Origin: Microbispora sp. H13382
Lineage (GTDB): Bacteria > Actinomycetota > Actinomycetes > Streptosporangiales > Streptosporangiaceae
Length of the DNA stretch: 64,000 nucleotides
Assembly (NCBI RefSeq): GCF_014161445.1
Contig: NZ_JABBXA010000015.1
Span: 1-64,000, forward strand
Direction of reading: 5' to 3'
Below are positions 16,331 through 25,241 of the stretch, in pieces (position 1 is the stretch's first letter; each line of letters starts with the position of its first letter). The position numbers and the translations under genes are program-made. Below the pieces are notes generated by a model that was not told where the DNA came from, did not search any database, and saw nothing but the letters and a program-made list of their open reading frames with translations.

Positions 16331-17794
16331 ATGGTCGCGATCGCTGATCCTCCCTCCGTGGACGCCTCCCCCGCCGGCGGCTGGGGCCGTACGGTCGCCT
16401 TGCTGCGCCGGCACCGGGTCTTCGCGGTCGCGCTCGGCGTCGCCTTCGTGCTGCGGATCGTCACGATGCTGGGCTTCGGCCCGGCCATGTGGTTCAACGA
16501 CTCCTACGACTACGTGTCGGTGGCGCTGCGCCCGCGTCCGCACCCGATCCGCCCGGACGGGTACAGCTTCTGGCTGCTGCTGCTCAAGCCGTTCCACAGT
16601 TTCTCGCTGGTGGTGTTTACCCAGCACCTCATGGGCCTGGCGACGGCGTTCCTTATCTATGCGCTGCTGACCAGAAGATTTGGGATTCCAGGCTGGGGGG
16701 CGACGCTCGCCGCCGCCCCCGTGATGTTCGACGCCTACCAGATCCAGCTCGAACAGCTGATCATGTCGGACACCATGTTCATCCTGCTCGTGGTGGGCGT
16801 GGTGACGCTCGTGCTGTGGCGGGAGCGGCTGACCTGGCGCGGCGGCACCGTGGTCGGGCTGCTGCTCGCGCTGACGGCGCTGACCCGGAGCATCGGCCTG
16901 CCCATCCTCGCCCTGGTCGTGGCGTACCTGGTGATCAAACGGGCGGGCTGGAAGCCGATCGTCGCCATGGTCACCGCGTGCGCGCTGCCCGTGCTCGCGT
17001 ACATGGGCTGGTTCAAGGCGGTGAACGGCCAGTTCGCGATGACCAACAGCGACGGGGTGATCCTCTACATGAGGACGTCGCTGTTCGCCGACTGCCACAA
17101 GATGAACATCGACGAGCGCCGCGAGCTGGAGCTGGCGCTGCTGTGCATCAACGTCGCGCCCAAGGACCGCGGCCTGTCCGCGCAGGCGTATCTGTGGTGG
17201 GACGACCAGAACCAGCTCCACGTCTTCGGCTCGGGCATGAAGTTCACCCCGGAGATCAACGCCAACGCGAGCACGTTCGCGAAGAGGGCGATCCTGTCCC
17301 AGCCGGGTGACTACCTGGCCGCGGTGGCCAAGGACTTCTTCCGCGCCTTCCAGTGGGGCCGCCCCCGGTTCCCGGACGCCAAGACCTTCCTGCAGTACGA
17401 GTTCGACAACGAGTACACCCGCAAGCTGCCCAAGTGGAGCTCCTACCACAGCACCACGGACAAGGACGCCGAGGCGTACGAGAACGGCCCGGCCGCGACG
17501 CACGTGGTCTCGCCGTGGTCGGACATCATGATCGGATACCAGACGGTCGTACGGCTGCCGGGCCTCGTGCTGGGCCTGCTGCTGCTGGCCGGCCTGTACG
17601 GCGTGGCGCGCCGCTGGCGCGACCTCGGCGGGCCCGCGCTGCTGCCCTGGCTGGGGGCGGCGGGCCTGATCCTGGCCCCGGCGGCGACCGCCGAGTTCGA
17701 CTACCGCTATCTGCTGCCCGCGGCGCCGCTCGCCTGCCTCGCCGCCGCCCTCACCGCGCGTGATCTTGTAGTTGGCCGCAGGAGTGGCCGCTGA
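16331..17794 (+). CDS. Polytopic GT-C-fold glycosyltransferase-like membrane protein
   Basis: 487 aa with about ten hydrophobic segments. An acidic motif follows the first membrane helix (MWFNDSYDYVSVAL), as in GT-C enzymes that use polyprenyl-phosphate sugars; a long soluble loop (roughly residues 235-400) precedes the last membrane segments. It is likely to transfer sugars outside the membrane onto lipid, glycan or protein. The upstream GT2 gene is divergent and could supply the lipid-linked donor. No exact family is recognised. The 3' end overlaps an inverted repeat shared with the convergent rsmI gene. Confidence 0.7.
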   Translation: MVAIADPPSVDASPAGGWGRTVALLRRHRVFAVALGVAFVLRIVTMLGFGPAMWFNDSYDYVSVALRPRPHPIRPDGYSFWLLLLKPFHSFSLVVFTQHLMGLATAFLIYALLTRRFGIPGWGATLAAAPVMFDAYQIQLEQLIMSDTMFILLVVGVVTLVLWRERLTWRGGTVVGLLLALTALTRSIGLPILALVVAYLVIKRAGWKPIVAMVTACALPVLAYMGWFKAVNGQFAMTNSDGVILYMRTSLFADCHKMNIDERRELELALLCINVAPKDRGLSAQAYLWWDDQNQLHVFGSGMKFTPEINANASTFAKRAILSQPGDYLAAVAKDFFRAFQWGRPRFPDAKTFLQYEFDNEYTRKLPKWSSYHSTTDKDAEAYENGPAATHVVSPWSDIMIGYQTVVRLPGLVLGLLLLAGLYGVARRWRDLGGPALLPWLGAAGLILAPAATAEFDYRYLLPAAPLACLAAALTARDLVVGRRSGR

Positions 17795-17830
17795 CCCGGG
17801 CCACATCGGCGGGACGAACTACAAGGTCAC
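17760..17830. repeat. Inverted repeat spanning the convergent gene ends
   Basis: GTGATCTTGTAGTT (17760-17773) and AACTACAAGGTCAC (17817-17830) are complementary except for one G-T position, separated by 43 nt. The arms include the last codons of the GT-C gene and the stop of rsmI, so the structure could act as a terminator in both directions. Confidence 0.6.
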
Positions 17831-18657
17831 GGCGAGGGGGTGGCGTGGACGGCGTTGTAGAGGTCGCGTTTGGGGACGCCGGCGGACTTGGCCACGTCGG
17901 CGATGGCCTGCTTGCGCGGCACGCCCGCGCCCTCACGCCTGGCCACCTCCTCGACCAGTTCCTCGATGCTCGGCGCGGCCTCCTCGGCGGTCCGTCCCGC
18001 CACCACCAGCGTGATCTCGCCCCTGACCTCGCCGGCCGCCCAATCGGCCAGCTCGCCGAGGCCCCCGCGCCGCACCTCCTCGTACGTCTTGGTGAGCTCC
18101 CGGCAGACGGCGGCGGGCCGCTGGGCCCCGAATGCCTCCGCCATCGCCTCCAGCGTCGCGTGCAGGCGGTGCGGCGCCTCGAAGAACACCATCGTGCGCT
18201 CCTCGGCCGCCAGCGCCGCCAGGCGCCTGGCCCGCTCCCCGGGCTTGCGCGGCGGGAACCCCTCGAAGCAGAACCGGTCGCTCGGCAGGCCGGAGACGGC
18301 GAGGGCGGTCGTCACCGCCGACGGGCCGGGCAGCGCCGTCACGGGCAGGCCGGCCTCGACCGCGAGGCGGGTGAGCCGGTATCCGGGGTCGGAGACGCCC
18401 GGCATCCCGGCGTCGGTGATCACGACCACGGTCCGCCCCTCGCGCAGCGCCTCCAGCAACTCGGCGGCCCGCGCGCTCTCGTTGGCGTCGTAGTAGGACA
18501 CCACGCGGCCCCCGATGACGATCTCCAGGTCGGCGGCGAGCCGCCGCAGCCTGCGGGTGTCCTCCGCCGCGATCACGTCGGCGGCGGCGAGCAGGTCGCG
18601 CAGCCGTGGGGACGCGTCTTTGGGCTGGCCGATCGGGGCCGCGGCGAGAACGAGCAC
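17827..18657 (-). CDS. rsmI: 16S rRNA 2'-O-ribose C1402 methyltransferase
   Basis: 276 aa tetrapyrrole-methylase-fold enzyme that 2'-O-methylates C1402 in the decoding centre of 16S rRNA. Motifs: AAAPIGQPKDASPR at the N-terminus, AEDTRRLRR, VITDAGMPGVSDPG (AdoMet loop), GPSAVTTALAVSGLPSDRFCFEGF and FFEAPHRL. Divergent from the pmt gene, an arrangement common in actinobacteria. Confidence 0.94.
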   Translation of the reverse strand: MLVLAAAPIGQPKDASPRLRDLLAAADVIAAEDTRRLRRLAADLEIVIGGRVVSYYDANESARAAELLEALREGRTVVVITDAGMPGVSDPGYRLTRLAVEAGLPVTALPGPSAVTTALAVSGLPSDRFCFEGFPPRKPGERARRLAALAAEERTMVFFEAPHRLHATLEAMAEAFGAQRPAAVCRELTKTYEEVRRGGLGELADWAAGEVRGEITLVVAGRTAEEAAPSIEELVEEVARREGAGVPRKQAIADVAKSAGVPKRDLYNAVHATPSP

Positions 18658-18678
18658 CCGTCCACCCTATGACCGGTG

Positions 18679-18695
18679 TGAAACATTCATCGCCG
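18679..18695. promoter_or_regulatory. 17-nt motif shared with the cellulase upstream region
   Basis: TGAAACATTCATCGCCG occurs here, between rsmI and pmt, and again exactly at 44049-44065 between lgt and the cellulase gene. A related TGAAAGTTTCATCG lies at 46630 upstream of the xylanase gene. It may be a binding site of a shared regulator; the regulator is not known. Confidence 0.5.
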
Positions 18696-18763
18696 AAAGG
18701 CCTGTTGCCGCAATCCTCACGTGAGTCGTGTCCATGACGGGGACACACCAGTAATCTGTCGGC

Positions 18764-20371
18764 GTGACCGTGACCGACCATTCCCACAAGGCGTTCGAGC
18801 AGCCGGAAGAGGGAGCGCAGGACGAGGCTCCCACGGTGTCCCTGCGCGACCGGCTGGTGCCGCCCATGCCCGGCAGCGGCATGTGGGGCTGGCTCGGCCC
18901 CATCCTGGTCGCCCTGTTCGGCGGCTTCCTGCGGTTCTACCGGCTGGGCACGCCCCACTCGGTCGTCTTCGACGAGACGTACTACGCCAAGGACGCCTTC
19001 GCGACCATCAAGTACGGCGTCGAGCGGCAGTTCGTGGAGGGCGCGGACAAGCTCCTGCTCGCCGGCAACGAGAACATCTTCAAGCAGTGCGGCACGGTGG
19101 GCGAGTGCGCGTCCTACGTGGTGCACCCGCCGGTCGGCAAGTGGTTGATCGGCCTCGGCGAGCTGATCTTCGGCGCGAACCCCTTCGGCTGGCGCTTCGC
19201 CGCCGCGCTGCTCGGCTCGCTGTCCATCCTGATCCTCGCCCGCACGGCCCGCAGGATGACCCGCTCGACGCTGCTCGGCTGCGTGGCCGGCCTGCTGCTG
19301 TCCCTCGACGCCCTCCACTTCGTGCTGTCCCGTACGGCGCTGCTGGACATCTTCCTGATGTTCTGGGTGCTCGCCGGGTTCGCCTGCCTGGTGGCCGACC
19401 GCGACTGGTTCCGCAGCCGCCTGGCCGACTGGCACGAGGCGGGATCGCCGGCCGGCGGGGCGCGGCTGGGCCTGCGGCCCTGGCGCCTGGCCGCCGGGCT
19501 GTGCCTGGGCGCGGCCATGGCCACCAAGTGGACCGGCGGCCTCTACATCGCCGCTTTCGCGATCATGTCGCTGCTGTGGGACGCGGGCGCCCGGCGGGCC
19601 GTCGGGACCGGCCGGCCGTACGGCACGGTCGTCCGCCGCGACCTGCCGCTCGCCGCGGCGTGGATGGCGGTCGTCCCGGTCGTCACCTACATCGTCTCGT
19701 TCACGGGATGGTTCGTCACCGACAAGGGGTACGGCCGCAACTGGGACCAGGCCACCGCGAACGGGCCGGTCTTCTTCGTCATCGACTCGTTCCGGTCGTG
19801 GTTCGACTACCAGAAGCAGGTGCTCACCTTCCACACCGGCCTGGAGACGAGCCACCCGTACCAGTCCGAGCCCTGGCAGTGGCCGCTGCTGCTGCGCCCG
19901 GTGGCGTTCTTCTACGAGTCGCCGAAGAACTGCGGCGCCGCCTCCTGCTCCTGGGCGGTCCTCGGGACCGGGACGCCGATCATCTGGTTCGCCGGCGCCA
20001 TCGCGCTGATCGGCATGATCGCCTGGTACGTCGCGACCCGCGACTGGCGCGCCGGCGCGGTGCTGCTCGGCTACGCCGCCGGGTGGCTGCCCTGGTTCTA
20101 CTTCGCCATCGCGGACAACCGGACGATGTTCATGTTCTACGCGATGCCGATGGTGCCGTTCATGATCTTGGCGCTCGTGCTGGTCTGCGGGCTGATCATC
20201 GGGAGAGAGAGCCCGGCCCGGCCCAACCGGCGCGTGGTCGGCTCGGCCGTGGTCGGCGCGTTCGTGCTCCTGGCCCTGGTCAACTTCGGCTGGCTCTATC
20301 CCGTCATCGCCGCCGAGGTCATCCCCTACGACTCCTGGCACGCGAGGATGCTGTTCGACCGGTGGATCTGA
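18764..20371 (+). CDS. pmt: Polyprenol-phosphate-mannose protein mannosyltransferase (PMT family, GT39)
   Basis: 535 aa polytopic membrane protein. The first extracellular loop has the invariant acidic pair (VVFDETYYAKDAF) and VHPPVGKWLIGLGE, both hallmarks of bacterial Pmt homologs (the M. tuberculosis Rv1002c group). It transfers mannose from polyprenyl-phosphate mannose to Ser/Thr of exported proteins during Sec translocation. The start is GTG at 18764. Secreted hydrolases with Pro/Ser/Thr linkers in this window (44342 and 46970) are plausible clients. Confidence 0.93.
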   Translation: MTVTDHSHKAFEQPEEGAQDEAPTVSLRDRLVPPMPGSGMWGWLGPILVALFGGFLRFYRLGTPHSVVFDETYYAKDAFATIKYGVERQFVEGADKLLLAGNENIFKQCGTVGECASYVVHPPVGKWLIGLGELIFGANPFGWRFAAALLGSLSILILARTARRMTRSTLLGCVAGLLLSLDALHFVLSRTALLDIFLMFWVLAGFACLVADRDWFRSRLADWHEAGSPAGGARLGLRPWRLAAGLCLGAAMATKWTGGLYIAAFAIMSLLWDAGARRAVGTGRPYGTVVRRDLPLAAAWMAVVPVVTYIVSFTGWFVTDKGYGRNWDQATANGPVFFVIDSFRSWFDYQKQVLTFHTGLETSHPYQSEPWQWPLLLRPVAFFYESPKNCGAASCSWAVLGTGTPIIWFAGAIALIGMIAWYVATRDWRAGAVLLGYAAGWLPWFYFAIADNRTMFMFYAMPMVPFMILALVLVCGLIIGRESPARPNRRVVGSAVVGAFVLLALVNFGWLYPVIAAEVIPYDSWHARMLFDRWI

Positions 20372-20423
20372 GACCCCCGTATCGTTGGGCGCATAGCGTT
20401 GCGCTCAGAGGGGGTGGTCGCGA

Positions 20424-21827
20424 GTGATACCGGGTCGTCGTCAACGATGGGGTCGATACGGCAGACTGCGGGTCATGCCCGCACCTGACGTCGCCGCGCT
20501 CCTCGCCCAGCTGGAGCGCTCCGATCCGGACATCGCCGAGCCCGCCCGCGTCGCGGTCGAGTGGCTCGCCGGTGGCGAGGCGCTGGAGACCATCAGCCAG
20601 TTCGACGTGTGCGAGTTCCTCTGGTACACGCTGCCGATCAAGGTGCCGGGCGACCAGGCGACCATCGCGCGCGCCCTCGGCGTGCTGCTGAGGCTCGCCG
20701 GCATGGAGCGCTACGCCGCCCTGTGCGACTCCCCCGCCACCGCCCGGATCCTGCTGACGTACGCCAGGGAGGGCGAGGAGGCCGGGGCCGCGGCCTACCA
20801 CCGGGAGCTGGAGGCCACCGGCGTGGTCCCCCCGGACATCGCCGAGCTGTCGTGGAGCTCGATCATGGGGCCGGAGGAGCTCGGGGCGCACGTCGCCTGC
20901 GCGGCCGCCCTGGAGCTGGCCATCGTCGCCGGAGACCCGGTGGACCGCGAGGAGCTGACCCGCCGCTGGCTCACCACCCCCCGTCCCGAGCTGGGCGGCG
21001 ACTGCTGGCTGCACCGGGTCCACGGCGAGCGGCTGAACCGCTGGGTGCTCGGGCGCGGCACCGCCCGCCGCGAGCTCGCCCAGCCCTTCGAGGTGCGGCT
21101 GCACGCGCCGATCGCGGCTCCGGACGAGCCACACCTGGAACCGCTGCGCTGGCTGCTCGGCCTGGCCCGCACGGGGGTCCGCCTCACCGAGCGGCTCAAC
21201 GTCGGGCGGGCCGTGGCCGTCGAGGCGGCCGGCCGGTTCGGCTGGGCGGATCGGACGGTGCGCGGCGAGAACGACGTACCGGCCCTCACCGAACTACGGC
21301 AGATCGCCGTGGACGACCTCGGGGCGCTGCGGCGCAGCGGGCGGAGGCTGGTGCTCACCACCACGGGCAGGAACCTGCTGGACGACCGCGCCGCCCTGTG
21401 GGAGGCGGCCACGACCACGTTGCTCGTCCCCGCCCCCGGAGAGCACGACTTCGAGGTCTCCATCCGCGAGTCGGCGCTGATGATCCTGGTGGACGGCGGC
21501 GTGGTGCGGGACGACGAGCTGCGCGACCGGGTCGCCGAGGTGGTCAACGGCGAGGGCTGGCGCACGACGGACGGCGGCCGGGTCGGCGGCGCCGACCTCA
21601 CCGGCCCGCTCGCCCGGCTCCGCCACCGCCTCGACGCCCTGGGCCTGGGGGCCGCGACCCACACACCCGAGGCCGCGTCCCAGGAGCCCGGGGCGGCGGG
21701 ACGGGAACCCGTGCGGCGTGCCGGGGGCGCGGAGACCTGGGGGCTCACGACCGCCGGGCGCCGCGCCGCGCTGGCCGCGCTGCGCGCCCAGGCGCTGCGC
21801 CCCCGGCAGTACGCCGGCCTCGGCTGA
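20424..21827 (+). CDS. Conserved actinobacterial protein of unknown function
   Basis: 467 aa from GTG 20424, or 450 aa from ATG 20475; the GTG follows a GGGGG-rich stretch (AGAGGGGGTGG) that could act as a ribosome site, so the longer form is listed. It is soluble, rich in Arg, Glu and Leu, with no signal peptide, membrane segment or catalytic motif that I recognise. Mostly alpha-helical in appearance, with a poorly conserved Ala/Pro/Glu-rich stretch near residues 415-440. It lies 52 nt after pmt and could be cotranscribed. I do not assign a function. Confidence 0.75.
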   Translation: MIPGRRQRWGRYGRLRVMPAPDVAALLAQLERSDPDIAEPARVAVEWLAGGEALETISQFDVCEFLWYTLPIKVPGDQATIARALGVLLRLAGMERYAALCDSPATARILLTYAREGEEAGAAAYHRELEATGVVPPDIAELSWSSIMGPEELGAHVACAAALELAIVAGDPVDREELTRRWLTTPRPELGGDCWLHRVHGERLNRWVLGRGTARRELAQPFEVRLHAPIAAPDEPHLEPLRWLLGLARTGVRLTERLNVGRAVAVEAAGRFGWADRTVRGENDVPALTELRQIAVDDLGALRRSGRRLVLTTTGRNLLDDRAALWEAATTTLLVPAPGEHDFEVSIRESALMILVDGGVVRDDELRDRVAEVVNGEGWRTTDGGRVGGADLTGPLARLRHRLDALGLGAATHTPEAASQEPGAAGREPVRRAGGAETWGLTTAGRRAALAALRAQALRPRQYAGLG

Positions 21828-21881
21828 ACCGGCCGGGCCCCCGCGTGCTGTACGGGGACGCCCCCGACGCGGTTGAGGGCC

Positions 21882-22733
21882 TCAGCTGGTGACGATCTTC
21901 CTGGTGCAGGGCTCGCCGTTGAGATGCCACTGCACGGGGTTGGAGTCGCCCCCGGAGTAGGAGCCGTTGAAGCCGAGGTGCACCGTCTGATGGGGACCGA
22001 TGTCGGTAGCCCAGGAGGGGGCCGCCGCCGTCACCTCGGAACCGGTCTGGGACCAGGTGGCGGACCATCCCGAGGTCACCGCCTGGCCGGGGTCGGTGAA
22101 GAGGAACGTGAGCCGCCAGTCCCTTACGGGCGTCGTGCTCGTGTTGGTGACCTCGATGGTCGCGGTCATCCCGCCCGTCCAGGTGACGGGCCGGTACACC
22201 ACCTGGCAGTGGATCGTCTGCGGGAAGGACGGCGACGCCGACGGCGAGGCGATGATGTCGTTGTAGATCCTCACGGTCACGGATCCCGACGCGGGTGAGA
22301 CTGCCCCCTCTGTGTCCACGGCCACGACGTGCAGCACGCGGTCCTCGTATGCGACACCGCTGGGCGGCCAGCCCAGGGCGAAGGAGCCACCGGTGGCGTT
22401 GGGCCCGAAGGTCGCTTTGAGGGAGGTGACGCCGCCCCGCGTCTCCTGCACGCGGTAACAGGCGATGCCGTCCTCGTCGGTGGCAGGCGCCCAGCGCAGG
22501 CTGACCGTGTTCAGGAACACGTTGACGATCTCCGGCGTCCCCGGCGCGGTCGGCGGCGTGCCCGACGGCGACGTGCTCGGCTCGCACGGGATGGGCGTGG
22601 GCGGCGGCGGCGCCGTCGTGAGGGCGTAGGCCGTGGCCCCCGACTCGGTCTCGACCACCGCCGGTACGACGAGCGCGGCGGCCGCCAGGAGCACCGCCGT
22701 CATCCAGGCGCTCATCTCCGTCTTCGATCTCAT
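21882..22733 (-). CDS. Secreted FN3-CBM2 protein without a catalytic domain
   Basis: 283 aa. ATG 22733 starts a signal peptide (MRSKTEMSAWMTAVLL and hydrophobic core). A Pro/Ser-rich stretch is followed by a fibronectin type III domain (about residues 60-155) and a C-terminal family 2 cellulose-binding module (about 175-283) with the usual surface Trp residues (WTGG, DWRLTF, GWSATW, PSWAT, VQWHLNG) and a Cys pair. No hydrolase domain is present, so it may be a cellulose-binding or adhesion protein. Upstream frames are longer but lack a signal peptide at their start. Confidence 0.85.
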   Translation of the reverse strand: MRSKTEMSAWMTAVLLAAAALVVPAVVETESGATAYALTTAPPPPTPIPCEPSTSPSGTPPTAPGTPEIVNVFLNTVSLRWAPATDEDGIACYRVQETRGGVTSLKATFGPNATGGSFALGWPPSGVAYEDRVLHVVAVDTEGAVSPASGSVTVRIYNDIIASPSASPSFPQTIHCQVVYRPVTWTGGMTATIEVTNTSTTPVRDWRLTFLFTDPGQAVTSGWSATWSQTGSEVTAAAPSWATDIGPHQTVHLGFNGSYSGGDSNPVQWHLNGEPCTRKIVTS

Positions 22734-22862
22734 CGTCGACGCTCCTCGTCTCGGTCGACAGCCCCGGTGACGGTGATCGTCTGCGCCGGACGGCGGCCGG
22801 TCAACGGACGCCGGCATGGCAGGCCCTACGCGCCTGGTAGGCCGCGCACGGCTCTGCAACTT

Positions 22863-23273
22863 TCATCCGCGGCCTCCGAGCACCTCCAGGTAGTGGGCGT
22901 TGTACATGATCCCCAGGACGTTGCCGAACGGGTCGGTCACCGAGGCGGTCACGAAGCCCGGGCCGCGCTCCGTCGGCGCCTCGTGCTGCTTCGCGCCCAT
23001 CGACAGCAGTCTGCCGAGGCTCGCCGCCACGTCGTCGACGTGCCAGTAGACGACGGCCCCGGCCGGTTCGGTGGCCGGGTGCGGCGCGTAACGCCGGTCG
23101 ATGAAACCGAGTTCGTGCTGGTGGTCACCGAGGCGGAACTCGGCGTAGGCGAGCCGCCCGTCCGGCCCCCGGCGCTCGAAGTAGGCCTCCACGCCGAGCA
23201 CCTCCGCGTACCACCTCGTCGCCTCCTCGACGTCGTCGGCCCAGAAACTCACGGTCGTCAGTCCACGCAACAT
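22863..23273 (-). CDS. VOC (glyoxalase/bleomycin-resistance fold) protein
   Basis: 136 aa with two beta-alpha-beta-beta-beta modules: LTTVSFWADDVEEATRWYAEVLGVE at the N-terminus and YWHVDDVAASLGRLLSMGA followed by DPFGNVLGIMYN in the second half. The family includes dioxygenases, isomerases and resistance proteins, and the substrate is unknown. Divergent from a WYL regulator with a perfect palindrome between them, so it is probably that regulator's target. Confidence 0.88.
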   Translation of the reverse strand: MLRGLTTVSFWADDVEEATRWYAEVLGVEAYFERRGPDGRLAYAEFRLGDHQHELGFIDRRYAPHPATEPAGAVVYWHVDDVAASLGRLLSMGAKQHEAPTERGPGFVTASVTDPFGNVLGIMYNAHYLEVLGGRG

Positions 23274-23311
23274 CGGTTGCTCCCTTCGTCGATGACGTGA
23301 ACGTTAGAAGG

Positions 23312-23338
23312 CATTGAGGAACGTGCCGTTCCTCAATG
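23312..23338. promoter_or_regulatory. Palindromic operator between VOC and WYL genes
   Basis: Half-site CATTGAGGAACG (23312-23323), a 3-nt spacer, then its exact reverse complement (23327-23338). It lies 38 nt upstream of the VOC start and 18 nt upstream of the WYL start at 23357. An ATG at 23336 falls inside the right arm, one reason to prefer the later start. Confidence 0.8.
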
Positions 23339-23356
23339 AACGGGATACTGCTCGGC

Positions 23357-24319
23357 ATGCTGGAAACCTCCGTACGGCTGCTTCGGCTGCTGGCGCTGCT
23401 CCAGACCCGGCCCGGCTGGTCGGGCGCCGATCTGGCGGACCGGCTCGGCGTGACCACGAGGACCGTGCGCAACGACGTCGAACGGCTGCGCCACCTGGGG
23501 TACGAGATCCGCTCGACCACCGGCGCGGCCGGCGGATACCGGCTGGGAGCGGGGTCCTCCCTGCCCCCGCTGCTGCTCGACGACGAGGAGGTCGTCGCGG
23601 TGGTCGTCAGCCTGCAGGCCGCCGCGGGCAGCACCGTGACCGGCATCGAGGAGACCTCGCTGCGCGCGCTCACCAAGCTCCAGCGGATGCTGCCGTCCCG
23701 GCTGCGCCACCGGATCGAGGCCGTGCGCGCCGCGACGGTCGCGGTGCCGGGGCACGGTCCCACGGTGGACCCGGAGACGCTGACCTCGATCGCCGCGGCC
23801 ATCCGCGACCACGAGACGCTGCGCTTCGACTACCTCGACCACCGGGGGCACGAGGGGCGCCGCACGGCCGAGCCGCACCGGCTCGTCTTCACCGGGCGGC
23901 GCTGGTATCTGCTGGCCTGGGACGTCGACCGCCGCGACTGGCGGACCTTCCGCGCCGACCGGGTGCGGCCGCGCGTCCCGAACGGCCCCCGGTTCACCCC
24001 GCGCGAACCGCCCGAGGGCGACGCCGCCGCCCACGTCGTACGCGGGACAGGCTCGGCCGCCTGGAGGCACCGGGCCGTCGTACGGCTGCACGCCCCCGTC
24101 GACGTCATGGGCGCGCGGCTCACCGCCGCGGCCGGGCTGCTGCGTGCCGACGGGGCGGACGCCTGCGTGCTGGAGACCGGCGGCGACTCACTGCACAACC
24201 TGACGACCTTCCTCACCTCGCTCGACGTGCCCTTCACCGTGCTCGACCCGCCCGGCCTGCGCGCCCACCTGCGTACGCTCGCCGGGCGCTACCTGGCCGC
24301 GGGGGCGGATAACGTGTGA
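23357..24319 (+). CDS. WYL-domain transcriptional regulator
   Basis: 320 aa. N-terminal HTH_11-type winged helix (GADLADRLGVTTRTVRNDVERLRHLGYEI), then a WYL domain with RRWYLLAWDVDRRDWRTFRADRV (about residues 175-205) and a C-terminal extension (WCX). Such proteins bind ligands or nucleic acid through the WYL domain and usually regulate the neighbouring gene. ATG 23357 (MLETSVRL) is chosen because the upstream ATG overlaps the palindrome. It probably represses itself and the divergent VOC gene. Confidence 0.9.
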   Translation: MLETSVRLLRLLALLQTRPGWSGADLADRLGVTTRTVRNDVERLRHLGYEIRSTTGAAGGYRLGAGSSLPPLLLDDEEVVAVVVSLQAAAGSTVTGIEETSLRALTKLQRMLPSRLRHRIEAVRAATVAVPGHGPTVDPETLTSIAAAIRDHETLRFDYLDHRGHEGRRTAEPHRLVFTGRRWYLLAWDVDRRDWRTFRADRVRPRVPNGPRFTPREPPEGDAAAHVVRGTGSAAWRHRAVVRLHAPVDVMGARLTAAAGLLRADGADACVLETGGDSLHNLTTFLTSLDVPFTVLDPPGLRAHLRTLAGRYLAAGADNV

Positions 24320-24323
24320 GGTC

Positions 24324-25241
24324 ATGCCGGACGAGACGATCGCCAAGGAAGACGACATCCGGAGCGTGAACGCGTTCTGGCGGAGCCTGGGCCTGCCCGG
24401 CCTCGTCGACGTGCACACCCATTTCATGCCGCACCGCGTCCTGACCAAGGTGTGGGCCTACTTCGACTCCGCCGGGCCGCTGGTCGGCCGGGCCTGGCCC
24501 ATCACGTACCGGCTGCCCGAGGACGACCGCGTCGAACGGCTCAGGGCCTTCGGCGTGCGGGCGTTCACCTCCATGCTCTATCCCCACAAGCCCGGCATGG
24601 CCGAGTGGCTGAACGACTGGGCCGCCGGCTTCGCCGCCCGGGTCCCCGGCTGCCTGCACACGGCGACGTTCTTCCCCGAGCCCGGCGCCTCGCGGTACGT
24701 CGCGCGGGCGATCGAGGCGGGCGCCCGGGTGTTCAAGGCGCATCTCCAGGTCGGCGCGTACGACCCGAACGACCCGCTGCTCGACGGGGTCTGGGGGCTG
24801 CTGGAGGACCACGGCGTCCCGGTGGTCACGCACTGCGGGTCGGGCCCGGTTCCCGGGCCCCACACCGGGCCGGAACCGATCGCGGCCCTGCTCTCCCGGT
24901 ATCCCCGGCTGCGGCTCGTGATCGCCCACATGGGCACTCCCGAGTACGCCGAGTTCCTCGCGCTGGCCCTGCGTCATCCGTCGGTCTGCCTGGACACGAC
25001 GATGGCCTTCACCCGCTTCACCGAGGAGACCGCGCCCTTCCCCCGGGATGCCGTGCCGCTCCTGCTGGATCTTCAGGACCGCGTCCTGCTCGGCACCGAC
25101 TTCCCCAACATCCCCTACCCGTACGCCGAGGCGCTGTCGGCCCTGGCCGACCTGGACCTCGGGGACGGGTGGCTGCGCGCCGTCTGCCACGACAACGCCG
25201 CCGGGGTCTTCGGCCTCCGGTCGGTCACGCCGGGGACATGA
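24324..25241 (+). CDS. Amidohydrolase-2 family metal-dependent hydrolase
   Basis: 305 aa TIM barrel. Metal and catalytic motifs: DVHTHFMP near residue 30, KAHLQVGAYDP, VVTHCGSGP, IAHMGTPEYAEF and LLGTDFPN. The group includes decarboxylases and lactonases as well as hydrolases, so the reaction is not assigned. It starts 4 nt after the WYL stop and is probably in the same transcript. Its 3' end overlaps the convergent VOC gene by 17 nt. Confidence 0.87.
   Translation: MPDETIAKEDDIRSVNAFWRSLGLPGLVDVHTHFMPHRVLTKVWAYFDSAGPLVGRAWPITYRLPEDDRVERLRAFGVRAFTSMLYPHKPGMAEWLNDWAAGFAARVPGCLHTATFFPEPGASRYVARAIEAGARVFKAHLQVGAYDPNDPLLDGVWGLLEDHGVPVVTHCGSGPVPGPHTGPEPIAALLSRYPRLRLVIAHMGTPEYAEFLALALRHPSVCLDTTMAFTRFTEETAPFPRDAVPLLLDLQDRVLLGTDFPNIPYPYAEALSALADLDLGDGWLRAVCHDNAAGVFGLRSVTPGT

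Noticed and set aside
17933-20341. Very long minus-strand frame over rsmI and pmt
   Set aside because: Overlaps two well-supported genes and has a repetitive product.
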